Of a stretch of DNA of 64,000 bases, positions 23,971 to 34,175 are shown one piece after another. Position 1 is the stretch's first letter, and each line of letters starts with the position of its first letter. A program made the position numbers and the translations under genes. The stretch comes from Anastrepha obliqua (taxonomy: Eukaryota > Arthropoda > Insecta > Diptera > Tephritidae): positions 7,440,001-7,504,000 of the forward strand of contig NC_072893.1 in assembly GCF_027943255.1 (NCBI RefSeq). The letters run 5' to 3'. The notes beneath the pieces were generated by a model. It was given only the letters and a program-made list of their open reading frames with translations. It was not told the origin of the DNA and searched no databases.

Positions 23971-24903
23971 AAGGGTTTTCCAATAAGAGATGTTATTCCC
24001 GTAAAATATCAATGGTTTCGTTGCTTGTGTGGCACGTAGGTCCGTCTTGTTGAAAATAAACGTTGTCTAGATCAATACCATCCAATTCCGCCCATAAAAA
24101 ATCGTTAATCATCTCTCGATAGCGCAATCCATTCACCGTAACTGTTGCTCCAGCTTCATTTTCGAAAAGGTAAGGTAAAATGACTCCGCCGGACCATAAA
24201 CCGCACCAAACAGTCACACGTTGAGGATAGAGAGGCTTTTCAACAATAACTCTTGGATTTTCTGAGCCCCAGATCCGACAATTTTGCTTGTTGACGAAGC
24301 CACCGAGGTGGAAATGGGCCTCATCACTCAAGATGATTTTTCGATGGAATTCCGGATCATTTTCATGCATTTCAACGACACAATCAGCAAAGACACGACG
24401 TTGTTGATGATCGGCCGGCTTGAGTTCTTGTGTTAACTGGACTTTATAAGCCCTAAGACCCAAATCTTTATGCAAAATACGGTGTTATGACGTTTGTGGA
24501 ATGCCTAATTCCAAAGAACGACAACGATGAGGAATGGACAAACCTGGGTTTTCTTCAACACTCCGCTACAACAGCAATATTTTAGGCTGTTCTTGAGCGA
24601 CGTGCACGGGTTTTATTCTTCACATCACTAACTTGTCCCAACAGCCCGAATTTTTTCACCAATTTCAGTATTGCGGTCCGACAAGGTGCTTGACGATGAC
24701 CCAAAAATGTTCGAGTTTTACGAACCGTCTCTGCCAAATTTTCACCATTTTTATAGTGAACTTTAATACTTTCAATGCGTTGTTTAAGCGTGTATCCTTC
24801 CATTTTTCTCAATGGCGTAGTTTCTACTTGTCAAATATCAAAAAATGACAGCTTCAAAAGTGACATCTACCGAAATAGCGGGCTATTCAAAATAGCTCCC
24901 CTT
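23971..24903 (-). mobile_element. DD41D-type mariner lacking its 3' third (copy 2)
   Basis: TA at 23969-23970 and 24904-24905 flank weakly similar ends (AAGGGTTTTCCAATAAG on the left, AAGGGGAGCTATTTTG reverse complement on the right). The minus-strand gene starts MEGYTLKQRIESIKVHYKNG (about 24803), with an N-terminal frame to 24582. After frameshifts it continues from 24475 as MHKDLGLRAYKVQLTQELKP, IILSDEAHFHLGGFVNKQNC (first Asp) and YFQQDGPTCHTSNETIDILR (second Asp), then stops at 23993, 22 bp from the element end. The block with the third catalytic Asp is deleted. Non-autonomous. Confidence 0.8.
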
Positions 24904-24905
24904 TA

Positions 24906-25505
24906 TAATATCCTCATCCTTCCTCCATACTTTTTTTTAGTTTTGTCAGCCTTTCCAGCTAGAGCTGTACATACCCAGTTCTTCGGATAATACCTATTCA
25001 CTAGAGATCTTCTTTGAAATGCAAGTCGTTAGCAAAGGAAGTGTAGAGTGGAATCCATTTATTCGTCATCTCTATAGCTCCTGAAGAAATTATTATGTAG
25101 CGCTACGATTCTGGCAGTTAAAAAGAAAATGGTTAGAACAAAGTTACTATGCCTGTGAGAGACGTACTTTTTGTTTTTGAAAACTTTTTCACTGAGTGCG
25201 AGCCAACTTAACATACCCTTCACCTGTCCAAATTAACCCACCTACTATTAGTAGCTGCTCTAAGCTCTGTCTCAATTATTGAATATAAGAACCTCAAAAT
25301 AGCTTGAATGTTTTGGCTCTATTCCCTAATTCTTGACTCAAACCCCTATCATGCATCATTTGGAAGTATCGATGTACTCTCGTAAGTTTAACCGATCATT
25401 GGGTTGCGCTCTGCAAGAGAGAGAGAGAGAGGGAACTTCGCTGCCACGCCGTTCTCTTAGAACTCAACTTTAGAAAACTATAGTATTCTGGTACTCTGTA
25501 AGCTT
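24906..25505. other. Unassigned DNA with a short GA repeat
   Basis: No gene recognised. A GA microsatellite lies near 25417-25432. Confidence 0.4.
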
Positions 25506-25511
25506 CTCTCA

Positions 25512-26040
25512 GTGGGAGTTTCTGGGCAAAAATTCCAGATCCTGATCCAATACCAATTTTTTATCCGTCTGTGGAATGGAACTGAACCGGAATATCGTAA
25601 TCTCTATGAAGGATATCAAATTCCAAGTAACTTCTCTCAGACTGATGGAAATCAAAAATGTGGCAAAAGTCGATGGTGTGAGAATTACAGCAGATTAGGA
25701 ATGTTCTCTCCACGAATAAAACTAACACTCTATAAGCCTCTCATCATGTCCGTCCAATCGTATAGCGTGGAAACTTGGATGAAGACAACATCCGATGAAG
25801 CGTGTTTAAGAGAAAGATTTTGCGAAAGATTTTCGGACCTTTACTCGTTGGCAACGGCGAATATCGCAGGCGTTGGAACGATGAGCTCTATGAGCTTTAC
25901 GGCGAAATAAACATTACGCAGCGAATAAAGATCCAGCGGCTTCGGTGGATGGGTCTTGTAGTCCGAGCGGATACAAACGCTCCGGTTCTGAAAGTAATCG
26001 ATGCGGTACCAACTGGTGCTAGCAGAAAAAAACGAAACGG
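25512..26040 (+). pseudogene. Non-LTR retrotransposon C-terminal region, 5' part
   Basis: Plus strand. RIKLTLYKPLIMSVQSYSVE (about 25717-25776) is the post-RT thumb. It is followed in the next frame by FKRKILRKIFGPLLVGNGEY, RRRWNDELYELYGEINI and IKIQRLRWMGLVVRADTNAP (about 25803-25985). These are the C-terminal residues of an RTE/CR1-like family also present at 35822-36155 and 59060-60655. The sequence breaks after DAVPTGASRKKRNG (about 26040) and resumes at 26884, so another element lies within it. Confidence 0.7.
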
Positions 26041-26883
26041 ATTGACTATGACTATTATGAGGACGGCACAGGGCATAGATAAGCGCAATACAAACGGTTT
26101 CTCCAATTCCATAGCCCCTACTAAGCCAGGACCATTAGTGCGTGATGAAGAATTACATCCGCTACTTAACTCAGTAAGATCCCTTGCTGTCAGATGACAA
26201 ATAGAGTGATTGTTGAGTTAAAATAGAACACTACGGATCTAGACATGAACTGTCGATAACGGGTTCCTCTTCAACAGTGGCTCCCTTGAAGAGCATAAAT
26301 AGGGCCACTCCACAAATGGAAAAATTAGTAGAAACCAGGATTTCTCTGGACGGGGTACCCGCGCTTCGGATGTGGGCTTCGGCATCGGCATCGGATGTTC
26401 AGGCCCAAAACTCATTCACCACCAAGACGACCAGGATTGAAAATCAGGGCCTGGAGAAAGCGAGCTACTGGTTGAAAATGGACATCCATTGAGCATTGCA
26501 TTCTCGTCGGGCTCTATACGTAGCTCTATAGAGAACCTGTTGCTGGGTGAAAATGTCTGATATGTCTATCCTGTCTTGAGGATGACGATACTGCAGAGCA
26601 TTTTCTCTGTAGCTGTCCGGCGTTTTCCAGAATCAGACTTAGAATATTGGGTTGTAATATACTGAGTATGGGTAAAGTTCATACTCTTCCGGATCTCTTA
26701 AGATTCATCAATGAGTCCAAGAGATTTGTGGAAAAGTGACCTCAAACAAATTCGTCATACCATCCACTTTTTATCTTTCCTACCTCTATTCTTTCAACTG
26801 AAATCTAACCGGGTGTTGTACAATGGTCTCTTGACTGAGTGCTTGGGCTTATCCAATCCCCCCCAATCTAATCTAATCTAATC
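26041..26883 (+). pseudogene. Jockey-type fragment nested in the preceding element
   Basis: Plus strand. A decayed upstream part is followed by CLEDDDTAEHFLCSCPAFSRIR and then RILGCNILSMGKVHTLPDLL, ending with a stop near 26741. This is the zinc-knuckle tail seen also at 29945-30230 (minus). It ends in an AATCT repeat tail at 26865-26883, directly followed by the resumed host element. This order, with the tail at the 3' junction, is what target-primed insertion leaves. Confidence 0.65.
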
Positions 26884-27010
26884 GGCGTTGGAAAGATCAG
26901 GCGGAGAAGGACTTGGCTCCCTTTGGTGTTTCTAACTGGCGCCGATGAGCGCGAAAAAAACGACTTTGTTAAACTCGGTCAAAATCGCTTAAGGGGTTAT
27001 TGCGCGAAGA
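26884..27010 (+). pseudogene. Non-LTR retrotransposon C-terminal region, 3' part
   Basis: Continues the gene interrupted at about 26040: RRWKDQAEKDLAPFGVSNWR is readable near 26884-26943, followed by a shifted end (KNDFVKLGQNR). The related copy at 35822-36155 has the joined order GKPPLRWTDQVEKDLASLGV, which supports one original gene. Confidence 0.65.
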
Positions 27011-28420
27011 AGAATGTAAATCAATAGAAATAATAAAATAATAAAGACAAGTTTCATCTATTGAATCACAAAAAGAACAGTAAATAGAGAGCCGATCAAA
27101 ACACCACTTGGCAACCTTCTCTAACTTTCCGTTTATACTCATCACACCAACATCAACATCTCACCAATACATTGCCACTAGTTTATGCACTATTTGCTTG
27201 TACGTATCCGCCTACTTTTTGTTGGTGTGAATTATTGCGATTGATGTTTTCCACATTGTTGTTGTTCTCGCTGCCCAAAAAAATGTTGTTAGTTGCACAA
27301 TTTAGTGAGCATTACAAGTAGTGACCGTTGTGTGCCACGATTACCAAGCCGGCAACATGAGAATATCCTGTGCATACACACGCACACACACACACACATA
27401 CGTACATGAAACCAAATATGTGAAAACACACACCTTGTGAAAGTGCGCCAGGAATACATTCACCAGCCAACCGTGAGTTACATTATTTTTGGTATTTTGT
27501 TGTTATTTCCACTTTAGCCATTGGTTTTATATGTTGCTTCGTAATTCTCATTTTGTTGACCATTGCAGTGGCGTTTGCCGTGGAAAAGGTCACGCGCGTG
27601 CTAGTCGCCATTCATCAGACGACATGAGGTGGCAAGGCAATCGGCTTACGTACGAGTACATACAGATGGAGTAGTTTTGTACTAGAATAAATAGTCGTAT
27701 ACACATCCGTGAATACCTACGCAGCACACAAGCACTTATGTGTGTGTGTGTACTGCAGTCGATTTGTTTTTGGTTACTATTACATTTTTTGCGTACTGCA
27801 CTTTTTCCCCAATTTGGTAGCTTTGAAATGGTGAGCACTCTTTTTTTGGTGTAATTGTATTGTTTCGCGCTCTGTTCTCTTTTCAATTACAGTTACCTCT
27901 GCAGCTTTGCATGCTCTGCATTTTTGCTCTACAATTCATTTTCAATTTAATAATGGAACATTTTCTATTAAATCAGTTCAGTTAGTTGGAATAGCGAGCT
28001 TGGCTTTCAAATGAAATCACAATTTTTTCTAAGCAAAGGTTATTACTCCATTTGTCTCAATTATTTATTTGGAAATTGTTTGAGGGGTCCCGGTGGTTGG
28101 ACTTTTTTTCAAAATAAAAAAAAAAGTAAAATTAATTAATTTAATTTAAAAATTTTTAAATTTCCCCGAAGTAGACCCTCCCGAAAAATTGTACCTGGAC
28201 TGTGTTGCCCATTTAGCCTCTTCTATTTATCTGAAACACAAAAACCAAAAAAAGTATTAATCACTATGGCTGTAGCTATGTCCCGTTGGTTGGTTGTTTG
28301 GTTGGTTTCAGTGGTGATTCTTCCAGAATCCAACTAGGCCTTCCGCACTATTTTATTGCCACATCCTCGTTACCACATTGTTTACCAGTTATTTACGGCA
28401 TGACTATACCCAGTCTGTGC
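27011..28420. other. Host-like non-coding DNA with CA/TG microsatellites
   Basis: No transposon motif and no convincing host gene. CA repeat near 27375-27400 and TG repeat near 27737-27752. It resembles ordinary intergenic or intronic sequence between the transposon clusters. Confidence 0.4.
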
Positions 28421-28423
28421 GGT

Positions 28424-29795
28424 TTAAAACCTTACTAGGTTGTTGACATCCAAGCCAGATAGCTGTTCGAGACTCTCGAACAGCGGTTTGTCCAGGGTTA
28501 ACACTCTGTCCTTCCATAGGGCAGGGCATTCACTGCGGAAGTGGAAGATTGTTTCCTTTTTCTCCGGTTGCTTACAACTGTGACAGTACGTGTTGCGAGG
28601 GATGCCCATTTTGGCGGCTTGCTTGAGGTTGTAGGTGGGCCATAACGTTCTGCTGATTTTGCATTTCGTCTGGTCTCTCCATCTACAATCCGCGATTCGG
28701 AGGTATTTTAGGAAAATTGTACTCTTGACTGCACCTAATGGTGTGAATACCGATTCTTCAAGAGCGTTATTCATGGCAGATCCCCCTCTTGACAGTTCAT
28801 CTGCTTTTTCGTTACCTTCAATATTCCGATGTCCCGGGACCCAGATTAAGGTAACATTATGGTTTTCGCTCAAGGTGGAAAGGCTGTCCTGCTTTGTTCC
28901 ACCAGTTTAGAGGTTGTTGTCGCCAAATCCAGTGCCTGGATTGCAGCTTGGCTATCCGAAAGAATAACGATATTAAACTTAAAAGAGGGATCTGCTATTA
29001 GTAGCCTACAAACTTCCCCAATTGCCAGTACTTCCGTCTGGAAGACAGTGCTGGTATTACGGAGACGCACAGATTTTTCAATTTTAAGTTTATGAGAATG
29101 TATACCAGTTACAACACCACAATCCATTTCAGAGCCATCTGTATAGCCTGTCATGTCGAAGTTGTTTAGTGAGAATCCCTTATTCCATTCCTCCATAGAT
29201 GGAAAGAGAGTGGCAAAATCCCAATTGAATGTTACCCTCGGGACGATGTAGTCAGTCCTCACCGAGGTGAACTGAGTTTGTCGCAATAGTAGACTGGCAT
29301 GGTCATGAGCTTTTTCCTTCCAGCGTCCCGCTTCGTTTAACCTAAATGCACTCATGGTTGCCGTCTTCTTAATGTGTAGGTCTATTGGAATACCGCATGT
29401 CAGTGCATTAAGAGCCTCCCTAGGACTTGATCCGATTGCACCGACCGTTATTTCACAGACTGATCTTTGTATTCTGCCGAGTAATTCGGTATTTAAATCT
29501 CTCCCTACAGCTTTCCACGAAACTACCGAACCATACGATAAAATAGTCGTATAACAGCCATAATGTATACTTGGGTTGAATACCCCATCTTCTTCCAAGC
29601 ATACTTTTAAAGGCATATAAAGCAATTTGAGCTTTTCTTTATCAGTTCTTCGACGTTTAATTTCCAGCTAAGTTTGTAATCCAAAATTACCCCTAAGTAC
29701 TGTGCACTGTGTAAAAGTGAGAGGGTTTGTCCGTTAATATTTGGTAGGGTAAGGATTGCTACCTTACCGTAAATAGCCACTGATCGTCATCAAAC
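28424..29795 (-). pseudogene. Jockey-type ORF2, RT thumb to C-terminus
   Basis: Minus strand, the longest RNase-H-bearing fragment. YLGVILDYKLSWKLNVEEL (about 29640-29695) is the end of the RT. From 29625: LYMPLKVCLEEDGVF, then IQRSVCEITVGAIGSSPREA (linker), DMTGYTDGSEMDCGVVTG (RNase H first Asp), QTEVLAIGEVCRLLIADPSF (Glu) and NIVILSDSQAAIQALDL (second Asp). One frameshift near 28870 leads to VTLIWVPGHRNIEGNEKADE (third Asp) and the tail CHSCKQPEKKETIFHFRSEC, ending at 28424. All four RNase H acidic residues are visible. Only one frameshift and few stops separate it from an open frame, so it is younger than most copies here. Confidence 0.85.
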
Positions 29796-29942
29796 TCTAA
29801 TTCCAAAGCACTTTCTTCCTTTTTTCAACCTGCCTGGGTCCTTTCCTTCTCCTCTCTCCCTGTATGGTATCACAACGGACGAATTTTGAATATTTGTCCA
29901 AATGGGTCCCTCGCAAGAGCAGCCATTTATCCTAAGCTAACA
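29796..29942 (+). repeat. 3' end of a Jockey-type element
   Basis: Plus-oriented 3' UTR remnant with the shared motif TGGTATCACAACGGACGAATT (29863-29883) and an ending AGCCATTTATCCTAAGCTAAC that parallels the end at 21240-21267. No coding part remains. Confidence 0.5.
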
Positions 29943-30450
29943 ATACATCGCAACCCAACAGCCTAAGTCTGATTTTAGAAAACGCCGGACAGCTACAGAG
30001 AAAATGCTCTGCCGTGTCTTGCAGAGAAAGGTCGCTAATTTGATGATTGGTCCTTTCACAAAGCAATTGGCTATTCTGTAGGAGTCCATCTCAGACCAAT
30101 GTCTTCTATGGGTAGACCTAATGAAGTCGTTAATCCATAGTTGAATCGATGTAGAATTGACACCTAGAAAGGGTTCAGGGCCTAGTGGTATGCTAGCAGA
30201 GCCTTCACTAACCAGTTTACTAGCCAACTCAATAGACTGGCATAGATGTCTGTAAAGAATATCGTAGCCATTTGTCCTCTAGCGTAGAAGTACTTAGTGT
30301 CTTCGACTAAGTACAATCCAGATCCGCTACCATCACTGGTTTTGGATGCATCGGTGTAGAAAATGTGCGGGAACCCCGATGATAGATTCGCTTGACTTCA
30401 CCATTGGTCTCTATCTGGAATGAAAACGTCATACATCCTACCGAAACTAA
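29943..30450 (-). pseudogene. Jockey-type RNase H and tail fragment
   Basis: Minus strand. A frame-shifted RNase H start (TDASKTSDGSGSGLYLVEDT, about 30290-30355) is followed by ELASKLVSEGSASIPLGPEP and IQLWINDFIRSTHRRHWSEM (30090-30227). The zinc-knuckle tail is readable in another frame as DTAEHFLCSCPAFSKIRLRL (about 29955-30020). It is the same family as the nested fragment at 26041-26883. The 3' end lies near 29943. Confidence 0.65.
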
Positions 30451-30686
30451 CGTAAGACTGTAGGTTCGAATTTCCGTGCACGAAACGCCAAAATGAAACA
30501 GTTGTTTCTCATAACGGTCGCCCCTCGTCTGGCAAAGGCAAACCTCCTTATAAAAATATCTGCCGTTTCGAGTCGGCCTAAAACTTTAGGTCCCTTCATT
30601 TGCCGGACAACATCATGAAGCTTATCACAAATATGGGGAAGAGCTCGGCCAAGCACCCATCAGCGCCAATTATATATATATATAAT
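30451..30686 (-). repeat. Uncharacterised repeat plus TA microsatellite
   Basis: A minus-strand frame (30447-30656) reads RLETADIFIRRFAFARRGAT then VMRNNCFILAFRARKFEPTV. I believe similar text occurs in other fly repeats, but I cannot place it in a known transposon class. A short TA run (30671-30684) leads up to the mariner at 30689. Confidence 0.3.
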
Positions 30687-30688
30687 TA

Positions 30689-31349
30689 CAGGGTGGGCCA
30701 TATAGCGTTTGCTTTTTGAACCACCTATTTTTTTGAGAATGATATCACAAATGACATGTCAAATGTGTTCACAATTTACTTAAAGATTCGACAATTACGA
30801 AATGGGACGCTATACGCTTGAACAAAATTGGGAAATATTGAAAATCTATTTCCAAAGTGGTGAGTCTTCTTCTTCTTCCGCGGTTACAGTAAATGGCGAG
30901 CATTACCGTGACATGCTCAACGAGTTTTTGTTTCCAAAAATTGAAGAGGATGACATGGACGACATTTGGTTTCAACAGGACGGTGCAACTTGTCACACTA
31001 TCAAAGTTACACTCGAACTTTTGGCTACCGTTTTTGAATTCCGATATCAATTGGCCGCCTCGGAGCTGTGATTTAAGCCCATTGAACTATTTTTTGTGGG
31101 GAGCCGTTAAGGACAAATGCTATGCGAACCATCCAGAGACGATTGGCAAACAATCGAAAATGTGCTTAAAAATTGGGTTGATTGAATGGCCTACTGTAAA
31201 GCCAGTCGTGGCAGTCATTTGAACGATATTATTTTTTATTCATAAATGACAATGTTCAATCTTCAAAATAAAAAAAGAGGTTTGAAAAAATATTGATTAT
31301 TTTTTTTTTATAGCCGATTCAAAAAGAAAATTTTGCATGGCCCGCCCTA
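30689..31349 (+). mobile_element. Internally deleted DD41D-type mariner (copy 3)
   Basis: Flanked by TA (30687-30688, 31350-31351), ends CAGGGTGGGCCATATAG and TAGGGCGGGCCATGCAA (reverse complement), and 661 bp long against about 1.2 kb for a full copy. The gene begins at 30802 with MGRYTLEQNWEILKIYFQSG, then jumps across a TCT trinucleotide run (coding for serines, about 30862-30877) to AVTVNGEHYRDMLNEFLFPK and IWFQQDGATCHT (second Asp). A frameshift near 31035 precedes WPPRSCDLSPLNYFLWG, where the third catalytic Asp is Asn. The first Asp is deleted. Non-autonomous and doubly inactive. Confidence 0.85.
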
Positions 31350-31355
31350 TATTTT

Positions 31356-32867
31356 TTAATCATCAGCTAATTATATCCGCATAGACAGCGGGTTGGACAT
31401 GAACTCGGATCATTCTCCAACTTAATTAACATTAAACGAAAATGCGCTTATCAAGAAATTGCCATTTACGTTAACGAAAAAATATACCGATTGGGAATAT
31501 TTTAAGAATGTCTTAACCGCGGATAATCACAATGCAGAAATTACCAACACTTCCGATTTAGATGATGAAATATTAAAATTATCTAAACTCATACAACAGG
31601 GAGCCTGGAGTAGCACTTCGGAAAAAACGTTTGTTACATCAACGTTACCAAAGATATGAAAGATATGGTCGCAGAAAAACGCTAGGTACGTAGACGATGG
31701 CAGCAAACAAAGACGTCCATCCGACAAAAAATTACTAACTATAATTATGAAAGGAATTTCCAAGAAGGTAAACAAATTTTAAAAATAGATCTCTGAGTAC
31801 TTATCTAAAGGGCCTACCAAACGAGAGCAGCAATGATTACGCGCTCTGGAAAGGCACAAAAATCGTTTCACAGCCAGTAACACAGCACCCACCAATCAAA
31901 AAAGAAGACAGTTCTTGGGCCAAAAGCAATCAAGAAAAAGCTAATGCTTTTGCTGAGTGCCTCGAAGGCATCTTTAAGCCATATGGCACATCCAGCGCAG
32001 CTGGACTGCAGCCACTTAACTATGAAGCTGATGCCGAAATTCCCCTTGTTACGGATTCCGAATTGCTTGGTGAAATAAATAAGCTAAAATCAAAAAAGGC
32101 GCCTGGGTATGACCTTATTACTGCTAAAATTCTAAAACAACTTCCTCGATGCACAATATCCAAGATTACTGAAATAATGAACGCCACATTCAAACTGCAC
32201 CACATCTCTATATATTCAAAAACTGCTGAAATAATCATGTTTAATAAACCAGGGAAGCCAACGCATGATGTCACATCGTATCGGCCAATCTCGCTCCTAC
32301 CAATCATATCAAAACTGATGGAAAAGCTTTTACCCAAACGTCTCAACATAATTATTAAGCAAAGAAATATAATACCAGTGCATCAATTTGGTGTTCGCAC
32401 AAAACACTTTACCATTGATCAAGTGCACAGAATTACTCGCATCATTGAAAACGCCTTTGAGGAAAAAAAAGCTGTGCTCTGCCATCTTTCTGGGCGTGTC
32501 TAAGGCGTTTGACAAAGTTTGCCACAGTGGGCTCCTCAACAAAATAAATGCGCTTCTACCAACACAATATTCTTATATTCTAAAATCGTACCTATCGGAT
32601 CGTTTCTTCCGAATAAAATACGAAGACACATATTCCGAACTTAAGGAATTTAAAGCCACATCTCACAGGGCAGCGTGCTGGGGCCCATTCTGTATATTCT
32701 TTTCCCATGATGTGAGGAGAAACCCATAACCCAAACTCAATCAAAAACCTTCAAATTTATTTAAATAAAATCTCAGAGTGGACCATTAAATGGCGCATAA
32801 AACTAAATGAAACAAAATCGGTTCATTTAGACTTCACACAGAAGAAAATCCAATATCTGGCACTATA
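31356..32867 (+). pseudogene. Jockey-clade element, 5' portion before a mariner insertion
   Basis: Plus strand, 5'-truncated. LDMNSDHSPT near 31393-31422 is the last motif of the AP-type endonuclease. Open stretches follow to LTKKYTDWEYFKNVLTADNH (about 31468-31530). The RT starts with SELLGEINKLKSKKAPGYDL (about 32055-32115) and continues with ILKQLPRC and YRPISLLPIISKLMEKLLPK, then HQFGVRTKHFTIDQVHRITR (to about 32440). A frameshift near 32475-32505 splits FLGVSKAFDKVCHSGLLNKI, the AFD catalytic motif. Text then decays (EFKATSHRAACWGPFCIFFS) to 32867, where the mariner begins. No RNase H is expected in this branch. Family: Jockey sensu stricto. Confidence 0.85.
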
Positions 32868-34175
32868 CACTGTGGGCAAAAAATAAGGTTAATTTGGTTT
32901 TGAAATGAAAAATCTTTATTTATTCTTGTAAATCAATTTCATCCCCTTCAAAATAATCCCCTCTCGAGGAAATACACTTATGCCAACGATTTTTCCAATC
33001 CCCGAAACATGCCAAATAGTCCATTTCCGGTATAGCCATCAGCACCTTCTTCGATTCAGCTTTTATCTCCTTAATCGACTCGAAACGCGTTCCCCGGAGT
33101 GGTCTCTTGAGTTTTGTGAATAGCCATAAGTCACACGGAGCCAAATCAGGCGAATACGGTGGTTGCGGAACGATATGCATGGAATTTTTGGCGAATTGGG
33201 TACGAAGAACGAGTGCAGTGTGAGACGGTGCATTATCGTGATGCAAAAACCAAGAGTTGTTGGCCCATAATTCTGGTCTTTTTAGACGAATTGCTTCACG
33301 TAAACGACGCATAACGCTCAAATAAAATTCCTTATTAACAGTTTGGCCAGGTGGAGGGAATTCATAGTGCACCACACCACGAAAATCGAAAAAAACTGTC
33401 ATCATGACCTTTATTTTTGAACGACTTTGACGTGCTCTTTTCGGTCTGGCCTCGCCCTTAACACGATATTCGCTTGATTGGTCGGTTGTTTCAGGGTCGT
33501 AAGCATAAATCCAAGTCTCATCTCCCGTAATGATGCATTTGAGCTTGTCCTGATAGTCTGAAAGCATTGTTTCACACACATCAACGCGACGATTTTTTTC
33601 CAAGAAATTGAGAGTTTTCAGTACCAAACGAGATTTGACTTTTCGTAGTCCCAAATGGTATTTCAAAATGGTTTTCACAGATCCTTCTGATATTCTGATG
33701 ATATCAGTAAGGTCTTTAACAGTCAACCGACGATTTTTGAGCACTAACTCCTTCACTTTATTGACGTGTTGGTCATCTGTTGACGTCGATGGTCGTCCGG
33801 AGCGCTCCAAGTCATCAACACGTTCTCGACCCTCTTTCAAGTCTTTGTACCACTTATAAACATTTTTCTGCGACATGGTCGAATCACCAAATGCCTTCTG
33901 CATGCTAAACGTTTCCGCAGCCGAAATTTCATTCCGCAGACAAACTTTGATGGCACTTCTCTGCTCAATCAAATCAGACATTGTAAAAATCGAAAAATGC
34001 ACTCTTGGTCGTTTGGTAAACACAAGCGTAAATATATTACTAATAATGACATTCACATGAAAGTTGGCCCAGATGTTATTAACAGTGCTGCCAATTCAGG
34101 AAAAAAATAACTAGAGCGAAATTTTAATCCCGCGAAGTTTGGCAAATAAATTCACCCTACTTTTTGCCCACAGAG
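32868..34175 (-). mobile_element. Complete mariner element inserted in a Jockey copy
   Basis: TA at 32866-32867 and 34176-34177; inverted ends CACTGTGGGCAAAAAATAAG and CTCTGTGGGCAAAAAGTAGG (reverse complement). Length is 1308 bp, typical for mariner. It encodes one uninterrupted transposase on the minus strand and splits the Jockey gene at about the point where the amino-acid text resumes (INGVQIPYHNNAKYLG after 34176). The ends match well but differ at several bases. Confidence 0.9.
32920..33981 (-). CDS. Mariner transposase (DD34D), intact 353 residues
   Basis: Catalyses cut-and-paste movement of its own element into TA sites in the nucleus. Start chosen at 33981 (MSDLIEQRSAIKVCLRNEIS); an upstream ATG at 34056 is in frame but adds 25 residues with no similarity to mariner N-termini. 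N-terminal residues 1-110 hold the two helix-turn-helix DNA-binding regions. Catalytic triad: D154 in ITGDETWIYAYDP, D249 in LHHDNAPSHTALV and D284 in YSPDLAPCDLWLF, with 34 residues between the last two. The C-terminal part RWHKCISSRGDYFEGDEID is typical. Usual length is about 340-355 residues, so it is complete. The subfamily is not settled. It lies in reverse orientation inside a dead Jockey gene. The frame looks functional; I cannot judge transcription. Confidence 0.92.
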   Translation of the reverse strand: MSDLIEQRSAIKVCLRNEISAAETFSMQKAFGDSTMSQKNVYKWYKDLKEGRERVDDLERSGRPSTSTDDQHVNKVKELVLKNRRLTVKDLTDIIRISEGSVKTILKYHLGLRKVKSRLVLKTLNFLEKNRRVDVCETMLSDYQDKLKCIITGDETWIYAYDPETTDQSSEYRVKGEARPKRARQSRSKIKVMMTVFFDFRGVVHYEFPPPGQTVNKEFYLSVMRRLREAIRLKRPELWANNSWFLHHDNAPSHTALVLRTQFAKNSMHIVPQPPYSPDLAPCDLWLFTKLKRPLRGTRFESIKEIKAESKKVLMAIPEMDYLACFGDWKNRWHKCISSRGDYFEGDEIDLQE

